Below are positions 1-7,770 of a stretch of 64,000 bases of DNA, in pieces. The translations under genes were made by a program, and so were the position numbers. Source of the stretch: Enterovibrio sp051650965 (GTDB lineage Bacteria; Pseudomonadota; Gammaproteobacteria; Enterobacterales; Vibrionaceae). The notes beneath the pieces were generated by a model. It was not told the origin of the DNA. It searched no databases and was given only the letters and a program-made list of their open reading frames with translations. The stretch covers positions 1 to 64,000 of the forward strand of contig JBOFRL010000023.1 in assembly GCA_051650965.1 (NCBI GenBank). Direction: 5' to 3'. Within the stretch, counting starts at the first letter, position 1. Every line of letters begins with the position of its first letter.

Positions 1-35
1 GTCGCCCATTGCTCTGCATCTGTTAAAAACACCAT
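1..35 (-). CDS. Start of an unidentified gene cut by the window edge (possibly a transposase)
   Basis: On the minus strand an ATG at 35 is preceded by a good ribosome site (TTGAGGG, about 4 bases upstream) and opens a frame MVFLTDAEQWA that runs off the left edge. Only 11-12 codons are visible, so the product cannot be identified. The opening resembles the start of some IS4-type transposases, and a CTGCTCTCAAC stretch lies about 25 bases upstream on the same strand where a terminal repeat would sit, but both resemblances are weak. It could be any small gene start. Confidence 0.35.
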   Translation of the reverse strand, partial: MVFLTDAEQWA

Positions 36-91
36 ACTACCCTCAACACTTTGTTTTTAGTTGAGAGCAGGAAAATCGATAAAAATTCAAA

Positions 92-120
92 AAAATCCCC
101 CGATTTTCATCGAGGGATTT
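92..120 (-). terminator. Rho-independent terminator downstream of the eptA-like gene
   Basis: Inverted arms AAATCCC and GGGATTT, extended inward by CGAT/ATCG with one mismatch, are followed on the minus strand by a T-rich stretch. It lies 50 bases beyond the stop codon of the eptA-like gene. Confidence 0.75.
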
Positions 121-170
121 GTGTAGGAAAGACAGCCAACAAAGCGGGCTGTAAACCACTGTAAAATTAA

Positions 171-1805
171 CTACTGACAGCTACCTAAAATGTTTTGCAC
201 TTGATCAGCGGCCGCAGTCTCTACGCCGGTGATCGCAAGCAGCGTGCTAAACAGATTGTCGTGCGAGTAACCTTTTTGTTTTGTTTTGCCCTTCAGGCAG
301 GCCAGATCAACGCCCCGTTCGCGCACAAATGCTTGCGACATCCAGAGCATCAGCGGCACTTTCGTTTGATAGTCCGGCGCAAAACGATACGGCGTACCGT
401 GAAGGTATAGCCCTGATTCACCAAGCGATTCGCCGTGATCAGAGATATAGAGCAAGTTGGTGTTATATTTTTGCTCAAGCTCGCTGTCGTTTAATTTGTT
501 GATCACTTTTGAGATCACAAAGTCGGTGTAAGCGATTGTATTATCGTAGGTATTAATAAGCTGCTCAGCGCTACAATTTTCAATGTCGCTGCGCTGGCAA
601 TCTGGCGTGAACAGGCGTTGCTCTTTTGGATAGCGTAAGTAATAGGTCGGGCCGTGGCTGCCTATCACGTGCAACACGATCAGCTGATCTTTGCCTTTTT
701 GCTGCGCAAGTTGCTGATCGAGAAGGGGTAAAAATACCTCGTCATAACAGACCTTCCCGTCGCAATACGGATTTGTCGCTTCTGGCTTAATGTTGATGGT
801 CGGCACTTTATCACACACGCCTTTGCAGCCGCCGTCGTTCTCAATCCACGTTACATCAACGCCTGCGCGCTGAATAATATCAAGTACGTTGTCCTGATTT
901 TTCGCTAAACGCTCGTCATAATTATCGCGACCAAAATTAGAGAACATACAAGGCACTGATAATGCAGTCGCTGTCCCGCAAGCGCTGACATCTTTAAATG
1001 ACAACATGCCCCAATCTTGGGTATAGCGGTTCGTCTCGCGCGGGTAGCCGTTGAGCGACTGGCTTGCGCTACGCGCCGTTTCGCCTAACACCAGCACGGT
1101 CAGCGTCGGCTTTGTCTCAAGCGCCCCCATCACCCTTTTGGCATCAAGGCCGATTTCGGTGTAAGTGATCGGCTGCGTAAAATGCGTCTGCTTCACGTAT
1201 TTATATAAACTGTTAATGTAATAAGTCGGAATTATTTGCGAGCGTAAATAGGAATTATTTCTGCCAACCGATGCATAATCTTTATAAAAAAACAGGGCAA
1301 TAATTCCAACCACACCTAACGAAATAGCAATGCTAATAAAACGGCGCAGCTGCTCTTTTATAAATGAGGAATACACAATTTCTGTACGGGCAAGTAATAA
1401 AACGGTGGGAACAATAGAGAGTGCCATCCAAAATATCAGTGACGGATTAAGATAAGAGCTCGCCTCTGCAATATTGGTCTCAAAAATATTTTGTACCATG
1501 CTTGTGTCAAATACCACACCATATTTAACCATGTTATAAGCAACAGCGGTAGACGTCACAGCAAGGAAAATAAAAACCGGCTTTAATAAAAAGCGCCAAT
1601 TGAAAAAATTCAAAATAAAGTTTATTGCAAATACAAGAAAAAATGGAACGCTCAGTGCAAACAGTGGATTAAACCCCGGTGAGTTTTTAAAAATATTTAT
1701 CACGCTGGAATAAAAGCTAATATTGATCGCTGTTCCTAAATAAACACTAAAAAGCAGTGTTAAAGTTTCCTTCGTACAATAAAACTTAAAGTTTCTGTAT
1801 TGCAT
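171..1805 (-). CDS. eptA: Lipid A phosphoethanolamine transferase (EptA/MCR family)
   Basis: Inner-membrane enzyme that transfers phosphoethanolamine from phosphatidylethanolamine to lipid A or core sugars, lowering surface negative charge. The frame gives 544 residues, normal for the family. The N-terminal ~185 residues hold about five hydrophobic segments. The periplasmic sulfatase-fold domain begins near residue 235 with VLVLGETARSAS, whose Thr (about 244) is the family's nucleophile. Metal-binding motifs follow: the DHGESLGE stretch and the HGTPYRFAP stretch. The frame opens at a TTG at 1844, but the ATG at 1805 starts the typical MQYRNFKF... leader, so I use it; neither start has a strong ribosome site. 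It stands alone with its own terminator. Which acceptor it modifies (EptA, EptB or EptC type) cannot be settled from sequence, and it is presumably an intrinsic copy. Confidence 0.88.
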   Translation of the reverse strand: MQYRNFKFYCTKETLTLLFSVYLGTAINISFYSSVINIFKNSPGFNPLFALSVPFFLVFAINFILNFFNWRFLLKPVFIFLAVTSTAVAYNMVKYGVVFDTSMVQNIFETNIAEASSYLNPSLIFWMALSIVPTVLLLARTEIVYSSFIKEQLRRFISIAISLGVVGIIALFFYKDYASVGRNNSYLRSQIIPTYYINSLYKYVKQTHFTQPITYTEIGLDAKRVMGALETKPTLTVLVLGETARSASQSLNGYPRETNRYTQDWGMLSFKDVSACGTATALSVPCMFSNFGRDNYDERLAKNQDNVLDIIQRAGVDVTWIENDGGCKGVCDKVPTINIKPEATNPYCDGKVCYDEVFLPLLDQQLAQQKGKDQLIVLHVIGSHGPTYYLRYPKEQRLFTPDCQRSDIENCSAEQLINTYDNTIAYTDFVISKVINKLNDSELEQKYNTNLLYISDHGESLGESGLYLHGTPYRFAPDYQTKVPLMLWMSQAFVRERGVDLACLKGKTKQKGYSHDNLFSTLLAITGVETAAADQVQNILGSCQ

Positions 1806-2172
1806 ATAAAAATCCCATGAGTATTTTAATTGGCATGACAGCAAATAACAGCCATATCCTAAACTTGGTGTCTATTAATTAAATTACTGTGCAACAGCAA
1901 AAATAAATTTATTTTTATTGTGGTAAGTCTTTGCGACTTTATGATCTTTTATAAAATAACAATTTCTACTCAAGACTTCCTTACAAATTTATTACGTTCT
2001 GCTTACGATTTTGATCTCTAGGAGCATAGTCGGCATTCTATACATCATCATTAATAAGCCGTATTTATTGTTATTTTCAAACCAAGGCGACAGCAAGCAA
2101 AAAAAACAGCAACCTTTTGTTTACTTAAGCAAAAAATCATGGTAAGCAAAAGAAAAAATAAAGGATCACAAC
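1806..2172. other. Divergent intergenic region, AT-rich
   Basis: The region separates the eptA-like gene (minus) from the YhcH-family gene (plus) and must hold both promoters. It is A/T-rich with short runs and a small A/T-rich inverted repeat near 1905-1920. I see no convincing operator or RNA. A ribosome site AAGGA lies just before 2173. Confidence 0.5.
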
Positions 2173-2640
2173 ATGATAATTTCTGATATTAAACAGCTAG
2201 ACAACCTCAGCCATTTAAAAACTATTTTCGAACCGATACTAAAAATGGATTTAATTAACTTAGCTGCAGGAGAACATTTAATTCACGGGCGCGATCTCTT
2301 TTTAAGTCGCGCAAGCATCACAACACGCCATTTAATCGATAGCAAGCCTGAGGTTCATCGCGACTACCTCGATATTCATTTAGTACTTTCTGGTAAAGAA
2401 AATATTGGCTACCAAATTGCACCAGCCGACTCCCATTTTTTAGCTAACGAAACCTTTAATAATGATTATGAACTTATCGACCATTTAACCGATGAGCAAT
2501 TTGTCACTTTAACGCCTTGGCAATTTGTTATTTTTTACCCTGGTACATGGCATCGCCCAACAATAACTTTTGACGAGCCTGCGCCACTTGAGAAAATAGT
2601 GGTCAAAGTTCACAAACAATATTTGGCAACGTTAAAATAA
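2173..2640 (+). CDS. YhcH/YjgK/YiaL (NanQ) family protein
   Basis: A 155-residue cupin-like protein of the DUF386 family. Members are linked to sugar catabolism; E. coli NanQ (YhcH) is reported to help interconvert sialic acid anomers, and YiaL and YjgK are paralogues. Family features visible are the HRDYLDIHLVLSGKENIGY stretch (residues ~57-75), with the conserved H-x-D-x-H pattern, and the FYPGTWHRP stretch near residue 118, both expected to bind metal or sugar. The ATG has an AAGGA ribosome site 9 bases upstream. It is monocistronic, with a strong terminator after it. No sialic-acid genes are nearby, so the substrate is unknown. Confidence 0.85.
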   Translation: MIISDIKQLDNLSHLKTIFEPILKMDLINLAAGEHLIHGRDLFLSRASITTRHLIDSKPEVHRDYLDIHLVLSGKENIGYQIAPADSHFLANETFNNDYELIDHLTDEQFVTLTPWQFVIFYPGTWHRPTITFDEPAPLEKIVVKVHKQYLATLK

Positions 2641-2658
2641 AACCGCTAATTTAGAAAT

Positions 2659-2692
2659 AAAAATAGCCTTCATAATGAAGGCTATTTTTTTA
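2659..2692 (+). terminator. Rho-independent terminator after the YhcH-family gene
   Basis: Stem AAAATAGCCTTCAT / ATGAAGGCTATTTT with a short loop, followed by a T run. It begins about 20 bases after the stop codon. The A-rich 5' side could also make it work for the opposite strand. Confidence 0.9.
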
Positions 2693-2828
2693 ATCATGGC
2701 GCCAGAATTTTTACCCTAGCACCTGACACGTTTGCCACTTCACAGCCACCCATTCAAGATAGTCAGGAGCTGCGAGCTGTGCAAAGCAAGTCATCAATCA
2801 CTCAGGCTATTATTGCAATACTGCAACA

Positions 2829-3200
2829 TTAGCAGCCTGCGTCAGCTAATTTTTTATGTAATTCAATGATCTCTTTTACAAGCTCTTTGGCCAGCATTGA
2901 AGTCATCAGGTGATCTTGCGCGTGCACCATGATCAGCGTCATCGGCGTCTTACCTTCGCCCATATCGGCCTCAATCAGCTTTGTTTGCACCAGATGCGCC
3001 GCATTGGCAGCAACACGAGACTCTTCCATCTTAATTTCGGCCTGAGCAAAATCACCTTTCTTTGCAAATGCTAATGCGCGATAAGCACAGCTACGGGCTT
3101 CGCCAGAATTAATAATGATTTCCATCACTTGCTCTTCAAGATCCATCGTTGCATCTTCATTTTGAGTAAGAGCATCTAGGTTTAAATCTTCAAAGCTCAT
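2829..3200 (-). CDS. chbA: PTS lactose/cellobiose-family IIA protein (chitobiose type)
   Basis: Cytoplasmic phosphocarrier of a phosphotransferase system. It takes phosphate from HPr on a histidine and passes it to a IIB protein. The 123 residues resemble E. coli ChbA through most of their length: INSGEARS (~31-38), HLVQTKLIEADMGEGK (~69-84) and VHAQDHLMTSMLAKEL (~92-107). H93 aligns with the phosphorylated His89 of ChbA. The ribosome site AAGGGG lies 7 bases before the ATG. No IIB, IIC, ChbR or glycosidase gene is adjacent, so its partner must be encoded elsewhere or it is a remnant. nagB, which acts further along chitin-sugar breakdown, lies 5 kb away. Lactose- or cellobiose-type specificity is possible, but similarity favours chitobiose. 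Confidence 0.85.
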   Translation of the reverse strand: MSFEDLNLDALTQNEDATMDLEEQVMEIIINSGEARSCAYRALAFAKKGDFAQAEIKMEESRVAANAAHLVQTKLIEADMGEGKTPMTLIMVHAQDHLMTSMLAKELVKEIIELHKKLADAGC

Positions 3201-3777
3201 TGTCGCCCCTTATTTTTCAATAATCATTACTATTTCAGGATTAAAATAATTTTGTCGTAAAAAATCATGCAAAAATAAAATCATTCTGCCGCTGAAAAAT
3301 TTATTATTTTTATTCTTACTCTTTTGGCGTTAAATTTATATTTTTTTCAATGCATCACTATTGTTATTATCAATAGACATAGCGAGATTAATATTAGAAT
3401 AATATAGGCATTTACATAGCAAGGTTTATATTATCAATCGCTATTTGTATTTATTGATGCATTGTTTGTATTTCGACTATATCAAAAAATAGTTTTAGTG
3501 GCAGGTATCGCGCTGTGTTTTTGTGGATGTAATCACATCCTAATTTGGTTATTTTGTAATTAATTACGACAGAGAGAAAGAAATAAAATCTATTTTATTT
3601 TTTGTTAGTTTTTTTAAAAGTTAAATTCAATAACAGATAACGCAACTATTCTTTTTTTCTATGGGAATTTTTTGATGCTGTGCGGGGTGTAACAGGTTGT
3701 AGTTGTTGATTTTTTGTCCGAAGGAGATTTGGGGAGTAAATATGGTGCTGCGCAAAGCAATGCGGAATTGTGAGAAA
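3201..3777. other. 577-base AT-rich region between chbA and the tRNA cluster
   Basis: There is no credible gene. The region is strongly A/T-rich and is the upstream region of the chbA-like gene. A CRP-like palindrome lies at 3522-3537. I see no RNA gene or terminator between it and chbA. Confidence 0.5.
3522..3537. promoter_or_regulatory. Candidate CRP-binding site
   Basis: TGTGG-N6-TCACA differs from the CRP core TGTGA-N6-TCACA at one base and is embedded in a wider palindrome (GGATGT...ACATCC). It lies about 320 bases upstream of the chbA-like start, which is far for direct activation unless the transcript has a long leader. Catabolite control would suit a PTS sugar gene, but the assignment is inferred. 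Confidence 0.4.
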
Positions 3778-3854
3778 TGGCGCACCCGAGAGGATTCGAA
3801 CCTCTGACCGCCTGGTTCGTAGCCAGGTACTCTATCCAGCTGAGCTACGGGTGC
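3778..3854 (-). tRNA. tRNA-Arg (anticodon ACG), second copy in the transcript
   Basis: The cloverleaf reads cleanly on the minus strand: acceptor GCACCCG/CGGGTGC, D arm with AGCTCAGCTGGATAGAG, anticodon loop CTACGAA (ACG, read as ICG after deamination), T arm GGTTCGAATCC and encoded CCA. It is identical to the copy at 4081-4157. It is the last gene of the five-tRNA cluster. Confidence 0.96.
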
Positions 3855-3876
3855 GTATGTAAAACATGTTAAAGCA

Positions 3877-3969
3877 TGGCGGTGAAGGAGGGATTCGAAC
3901 CCTCGATACGGCTATAAACCGTATACTCCCTTAGCAGGGGAGCGCCTTCAGCCTCTCGGCCACCTCACC
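3877..3969 (-). tRNA. tRNA-Ser (anticodon GCT), second copy in the transcript
   Basis: A class II tRNA of 93 bases with acceptor GGTGAGG, anticodon loop CTGCTAA (GCT), a long variable arm closed by TACGG/CCGTA and encoded CCA. The variable arm and T stem differ from the copy at 4170-4262 by paired, compensatory changes. Confidence 0.96.
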
Positions 3970-3978
3970 GTTTCGATA

Positions 3979-4055
3979 TGGCGCGCCCAGGAGGATTCGA
4001 ACCTCCGACCACCTGGTTCGAAGCCAGATACTCTATCCAGCTGAGCTATGGGCGC
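3979..4055 (-). tRNA. tRNA-Arg (anticodon TCG)
   Basis: 77 bases including CCA, with acceptor GCGCCCA/TGGGCGC and anticodon loop CTTCGAA (TCG). It is closely related to the neighbouring Arg-ACG genes in the D and anticodon regions but carries a U34 anticodon. It sits in the middle of the cluster between two Ser-GCT/Arg-ACG pairs. Confidence 0.95.
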
Positions 4056-4080
4056 ATGGTAAAGGAGTCTTTTTCTTCGA

Positions 4081-4157
4081 TGGCGCACCCGAGAGGATTC
4101 GAACCTCTGACCGCCTGGTTCGTAGCCAGGTACTCTATCCAGCTGAGCTACGGGTGC
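4081..4157 (-). tRNA. tRNA-Arg (anticodon ACG), first copy in the transcript
   Basis: Same sequence as 3778-3854: acceptor GCACCCG, anticodon loop CTACGAA, CCA encoded. It follows tRNA-Ser at 4170-4262 with a 12-base spacer. Confidence 0.96.
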
Positions 4158-4169
4158 GTATGTAAAGCA

Positions 4170-4262
4170 TGGCGGTGAAGGGGGGATTCGAACCCCCGAT
4201 GCGGGTATAAGCCGCATACTCCCTTAGCAGGGGAGCGCCTTCAGCCTCTCGGCCACCTCACC
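4170..4262 (-). tRNA. tRNA-Ser (anticodon GCT), first gene of the cluster
   Basis: A class II tRNA of 93 bases with anticodon loop CTGCTAA, variable arm closed by TGCGG/CCGCA and CCA encoded. It is the first gene after the cluster promoter, in the position of serV in the E. coli serV-argVYZQ operon downstream of csrA. Confidence 0.96.
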
Positions 4263-4278
4263 ACTTTTGTCGAACGCA

Positions 4279-4308
4279 ATAATATTACCTTAGCAGCGAC
4301 TAAGTCAA
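4279..4308 (-). promoter_or_regulatory. Promoter of the tRNA cluster
   Basis: On the minus strand TTGACT and TATTAT are separated by 18 bases, followed by a G/C-containing stretch (GCGTTCGAC) that resembles a stable-RNA discriminator. The -10 ends about 16 bases before the first tRNA. Both boxes match the sigma-70 consensus at five of six positions. Confidence 0.7.
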
Positions 4309-4411
4309 ACATTTTAATAGATAAAAGTCCCTTTTCTCATTTTTTTGGCTGTTTTACAACCATTACGCCTAAATTTACACCGTCTTTATTAAAATTTAAA
4401 ATTTTACGATC

Positions 4412-4440
4412 AAAAAAGGCCGAATAGTTCGGCCTTTTTT
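4412..4440 (-). terminator. csrA terminator
   Basis: The perfect stem AAAAAAGGCCGAA / TTCGGCCTTTTTT lies 20 bases after the csrA stop and separates csrA from the tRNA promoter. The T run on both sides would allow bidirectional action. Confidence 0.92.
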
Positions 4441-4459
4441 TACCGCCAACCAAGCAAGC

Positions 4460-4666
4460 TCAATAGTCGTTTTCCACATTTTCTGTTGGAGAAACAACAC
4501 CTTTTTCAGCTTGAATGCGCATGTAGATCTCTTCACGATGCACTGATACATTTTTGGGCGCATTCACCCCAATCCGCACTTGGTTTCCCTTAACACCAAG
4601 TACAGTTACCGTCACCTCGTCTCCAATCATCAACGTCTCACCTACGCGACGAGTCAAAATTAACAT
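4460..4666 (-). CDS. csrA: Carbon storage regulator CsrA
   Basis: A small dimeric RNA-binding protein that binds GGA motifs in mRNA leaders and represses or activates translation; it is sequestered by CsrB/CsrC RNAs. The 68 residues match the family along their length: MLILTRRVGETLMIGD (residues 1-16), with Arg6 and neighbours of the first RNA-binding strand, VTVTVLGVKGNQVRIGV, and the second binding strand around VSVHREEIY (residues ~41-49), including Arg44. The ribosome site AAGGAG lies 7 bases before the ATG and itself contains a GGA. It is downstream of alaS and upstream of the Ser/Arg tRNAs, as in E. coli. A CsrB-type RNA is encoded 24 kb away at 28412-28799. Confidence 0.98.
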   Translation of the reverse strand: MLILTRRVGETLMIGDEVTVTVLGVKGNQVRIGVNAPKNVSVHREEIYMRIQAEKGVVSPTENVENDY

Positions 4667-4716
4667 ACTTCTACTCCTTGAGCGTTTACAAATTTTTCAT
4701 TAATTTTGGTTCTAAC

Positions 4717-4744
4717 TGTATAAAGTAAACACAGCAGCTCAAAC
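4717..4744 (-). promoter_or_regulatory. Candidate csrA promoter
   Basis: On the minus strand GTTTGA and TATACA are spaced by 16 bases, about 50 bases upstream of the csrA start. The -10 is good and the -35 weak. Further promoters upstream are likely, because csrA usually has several. Confidence 0.4.
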
Positions 4745-4899
4745 ACTGGAATGAATTTTTAGCATATACATTTCACATCCATTGCGAAAACAGCACAAGA
4801 GCCAAATTCAGCTAACATGATTACTATGAACCATTGTTAGCTCTCACTCCAACCGCAGCACATAGTATCACCCCATAAATCCAGAGATTGTGACTACTG

Positions 4900-4978
4900 T
4901 GAGCAGAAATAAACACTGTGATCAACAACAAATACAAAATGTCCAAGTGCCCATATCAACCTGCGCTATTTCTGCTCA
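4900..4978. repeat. 12-base inverted repeat in the alaS-csrA gap
   Basis: TGAGCAGAAATA at 4900-4911 is repeated as its exact complement TATTTCTGCTCA at 4967-4978, with 55 bases between. It lies in the 500-base gap (4667-5154) between alaS and csrA. The rest of the gap holds the csrA upstream region and no credible gene. A structured leader or a small RNA is possible, but no terminator supports one. Confidence 0.4.
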
Positions 4979-5154
4979 ACTCACTTTTCGAGAAATAACC
5001 GGCAAGAGACATACTGAACATTTCCATTACTACGAGACAAATGTTTTAGCAAGATTTCACTTGCTTCTTTGTGAACTGTAATAAGTTAATGCGAATAGTC
5101 CAAAATGCCAAACCAAATTTTACCCTTTTTGCATTTTTTCGCCTTTCTAAAGAA

Positions 5155-5179
5155 CAAAAGCCCACAAAGTGGGCTTTTA
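5155..5179 (-). terminator. alaS terminator
   Basis: Stem AAAAGCCCAC / GTGGGCTTTT with loop AAA, starting just after the alaS stop codon on the minus strand. The arms are perfect and T-rich on the 3' side. Confidence 0.9.
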
Positions 5180-5187
5180 TCAAAATA

Positions 5188-7770
5188 TCACAGTCGCTGC
5201 TTTAGCCAAGGCTCGATCTGCGCCAGCGCGCTTTGCAGCTCTTGCACGTTGCCTGCGCCCGCTTGCGCCAGATCCGGACGGCCGCCGCCCTTGCCGCCTA
5301 ACGGCAGCGCAACCAAGTTCACCAGCTCGTTCGCCTTGATCTCAGCGCACAAGTCGCGCGTGACACCTGCAATTAAACTCACCTTTTCTTGCTCAACGTA
5401 TGACAAAAAGACAACGCCAGAGCCAAGTTGGTTGCGAATTTCCTCAGTCATGGTGCGTAGCAGCTTAGGATCAGCGCTATCTAGTTGATGAATAAGAACT
5501 TTTTTCCCATTATACAACTTAGCTTGGCTGACAAGCGCCTGCGCCTGTTGCGCGGCAAGTTTATCTTTTAGCTGCGCGAGCTCTTTTTCCAGCGCCTTCA
5601 CTTTTAGCTGCGATTCGCCAATTTTCTTTGAAAAATCATCTTGTTGACTGTAAAACTGCGCTAACGCCTTCTCACCTGTCACCGCTTCAATTCGGCGCAC
5701 ACCGGCAGCAATCGCGCCTTCTGAAAGGATCTTAAACAGCCCCAAATCGCCGGTACGGGTAGCGTGTGTGCCGCCGCAAAGCTCAGTCGAAAAGTCGCCC
5801 ATGGTCAGCACGCGTACCGTCGCGTCGTACTTCTCACCAAACAGCGCCATCGCGCCTTTAGCTTTCGCCGCTTCAATATCCATCAGCTCTGTAGCGATCT
5901 GATGATTGCGGCGGATCTGCGCATTCACCAGCGCTTCGATCTCTTGCAGCTGACTACTTGTCACCGCTTCTAAATGAGAAAAGTCAAAACGCAGGCCATC
6001 GGCATTAACCTGTGAGCCCTTTTGTTGCACATGCTCGCCCAGAGTTTGACGCAGCGCCGCATGCAACAAGTGCGTCGCAGAGTGATTTTGCGCAATTGCC
6101 GCACGGCGTGCGCTGTCAACCTGCGCCTCAACTTGCTCGCCAAGCTTGACGTTGCCGTGTAGCAATTTACCGTAATGCACCACAGCACTGCCCACTTTTT
6201 GCGTATTTTCTACGATAAACGTGGCGTTTTGCGTCTGTAAAATACCGCTATCGCCGCATTGACCGCCAGACTCTGCATAAAATGGCGTTTCATCCAGCAC
6301 GATCTGCGCCGCATCTGCGCAGGCAAGCTCTTCGACAGCTTGTCCGTCAACAAACAGCTGGCAAATTTTGCTTGATTGCTGCAACGCGTCGTAGCCGGTA
6401 AAACAGGTGGTTCCGGTGATGTTCAGCTTATTGTTGTAGTCGATGCCAAATTGGCCGGCCGCACGCGCGCGTTCACGCTGCTCAAGCATCGCCTGATCAA
6501 ACCCTTCTTGATCAATGCTAAAGCCGCGCTCACGCGCCACGTCATTGGTGAGATCAGCGGGAAACCCGTAAGTGTCGTACAGTTTGAAAACAATTTTGCC
6601 ATCAAGCTGCTTGCCTTGCGTGTTATCCAGCGCTTCGTTGAGCAAATTCATGCCGCGCTCAAGTGTGCGCACAAAATTTTCCTCTTCGATGCGCAGCACT
6701 TTTTCCACAAGTTCTTGCTGCTTTTGCAGATCTTGAGCGGCGCTGCCCATCACTTTGATCAGCGGCGCAACCAGCTTGTAGAAAAATGGTCCCGTAGCGC
6801 CAAGCTTGTTGCCATGGCGAATGGCGCGGCGGATGATGCGGCGCAGCACATAACCACGGCCTTCGTTCGACGGGATCACGCCATCAGCAATCAGATAGGC
6901 GCAAGAGCGAATGTGATCGGCGACAACTTGCAACGACGGCGACGAAGAGCGCTCACAGCCAATCGCTTGCGCGGCGCTGCCGATAAGCTCTTGAAAAATA
7001 TCGATTTCGTAGTTGGAGTGCACCCCTTGCATGATCGCAGAAATACGCTCAATCCCCATGCCGGTATCAACTGACGGCGCCGGCAGCGGCGTCATAGTGC
7101 CATCGGCATGACGGTTGTATTGCATGAACACGTTGTTCCAAATTTCGATGAAACGGTCGCCATCTTCCTCAGGCGATCCCGGTGGGCCGCCAGCGATGTG
7201 CGCGCCGTGATCAAAGAAGATTTCAGTGCAAGGTCCGCAAGGACCAGTGTCGCCCATTTGCCAAAAATTGTCTGACTCGAAAGCTTTGCCGCCTTTTTTG
7301 TCGCCAATGCGTATGATTTTTTCCACTGGCAGACCCATTTTTTCATGCCAAATGGCAAAGGCTTCATCGTCAGTGGCGTACACCGTCACTAAAAGACGCT
7401 CGACCGGCAGCTGCAGCACCTGCGTCAAAAATTCCCACGCGTAACGGATAGCATCTTCTTTGAAATAGTCGCCAAAACTAAAGTTGCCCAGCATCTCAAA
7501 GAAGGTGTGGTGGCGCGCGGTAAAACCGACGTTTTCCAAATCGTTGTGCTTGCCGCCTGCTCGCACGCAGCGCTGCGCAGAAGTCGCCTTGGTATAATCG
7601 CGGCGCTCAAGCCCCAAAAAACAGTCCTTAAACTGGTTCATGCCGGCATTGGTAAATAGCAAAGTGGGATCGTTGTGCGGCACCAAAGACGAGCTATCAA
7701 CAATGGCGTGGCCTTTAGTTGCAAAAAATTGCAAAAAAGCGCGGCGAATTTCTTCTGTGCTCATGTACAT
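5188..7770 (-). CDS. alaS: Alanyl-tRNA synthetase
   Basis: Charges tRNA-Ala in the cytoplasm and hydrolyses mischarged Ser/Gly-tRNA. It has 860 residues, slightly shorter than E. coli AlaS (876). The class II aminoacylation core opens with FTNAGMNQFKD (~38-48) and RCVRAGGKHNDLENVG. The editing domain shows the zinc motifs HSATHLLHA (around 555) and CGGTHA (around 655). The C-Ala region ends with GGKGGGRPDLAQAG. The ATG at 7770 has CAGGA 7 bases upstream and is preferred over the in-frame ATG two codons later. It lies upstream of csrA, as in E. coli, but is separated from recX by a convergent nagB gene. Confidence 0.98.
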   Translation of the reverse strand: MYMSTEEIRRAFLQFFATKGHAIVDSSSLVPHNDPTLLFTNAGMNQFKDCFLGLERRDYTKATSAQRCVRAGGKHNDLENVGFTARHHTFFEMLGNFSFGDYFKEDAIRYAWEFLTQVLQLPVERLLVTVYATDDEAFAIWHEKMGLPVEKIIRIGDKKGGKAFESDNFWQMGDTGPCGPCTEIFFDHGAHIAGGPPGSPEEDGDRFIEIWNNVFMQYNRHADGTMTPLPAPSVDTGMGIERISAIMQGVHSNYEIDIFQELIGSAAQAIGCERSSSPSLQVVADHIRSCAYLIADGVIPSNEGRGYVLRRIIRRAIRHGNKLGATGPFFYKLVAPLIKVMGSAAQDLQKQQELVEKVLRIEEENFVRTLERGMNLLNEALDNTQGKQLDGKIVFKLYDTYGFPADLTNDVARERGFSIDQEGFDQAMLEQRERARAAGQFGIDYNNKLNITGTTCFTGYDALQQSSKICQLFVDGQAVEELACADAAQIVLDETPFYAESGGQCGDSGILQTQNATFIVENTQKVGSAVVHYGKLLHGNVKLGEQVEAQVDSARRAAIAQNHSATHLLHAALRQTLGEHVQQKGSQVNADGLRFDFSHLEAVTSSQLQEIEALVNAQIRRNHQIATELMDIEAAKAKGAMALFGEKYDATVRVLTMGDFSTELCGGTHATRTGDLGLFKILSEGAIAAGVRRIEAVTGEKALAQFYSQQDDFSKKIGESQLKVKALEKELAQLKDKLAAQQAQALVSQAKLYNGKKVLIHQLDSADPKLLRTMTEEIRNQLGSGVVFLSYVEQEKVSLIAGVTRDLCAEIKANELVNLVALPLGGKGGGRPDLAQAGAGNVQELQSALAQIEPWLKQRL

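Noticed and set aside
3780..4262. CRISPR-like repeated blocks and two overlapping reading frames over this stretch
   Set aside because: The repeats are five tRNA genes that fold as complete cloverleaves with encoded CCA; the frames are translations of tRNA sequence.
4890..5081. A 63-codon frame between alaS and csrA
   Set aside because: There is no ribosome site or recognisable product, and the composition matches the non-coding gap.
6376..7074. A 232-residue plus-strand frame inside alaS
   Set aside because: It is antisense to well-conserved AlaS sequence; its length reflects G/C-rich codon structure, not coding.
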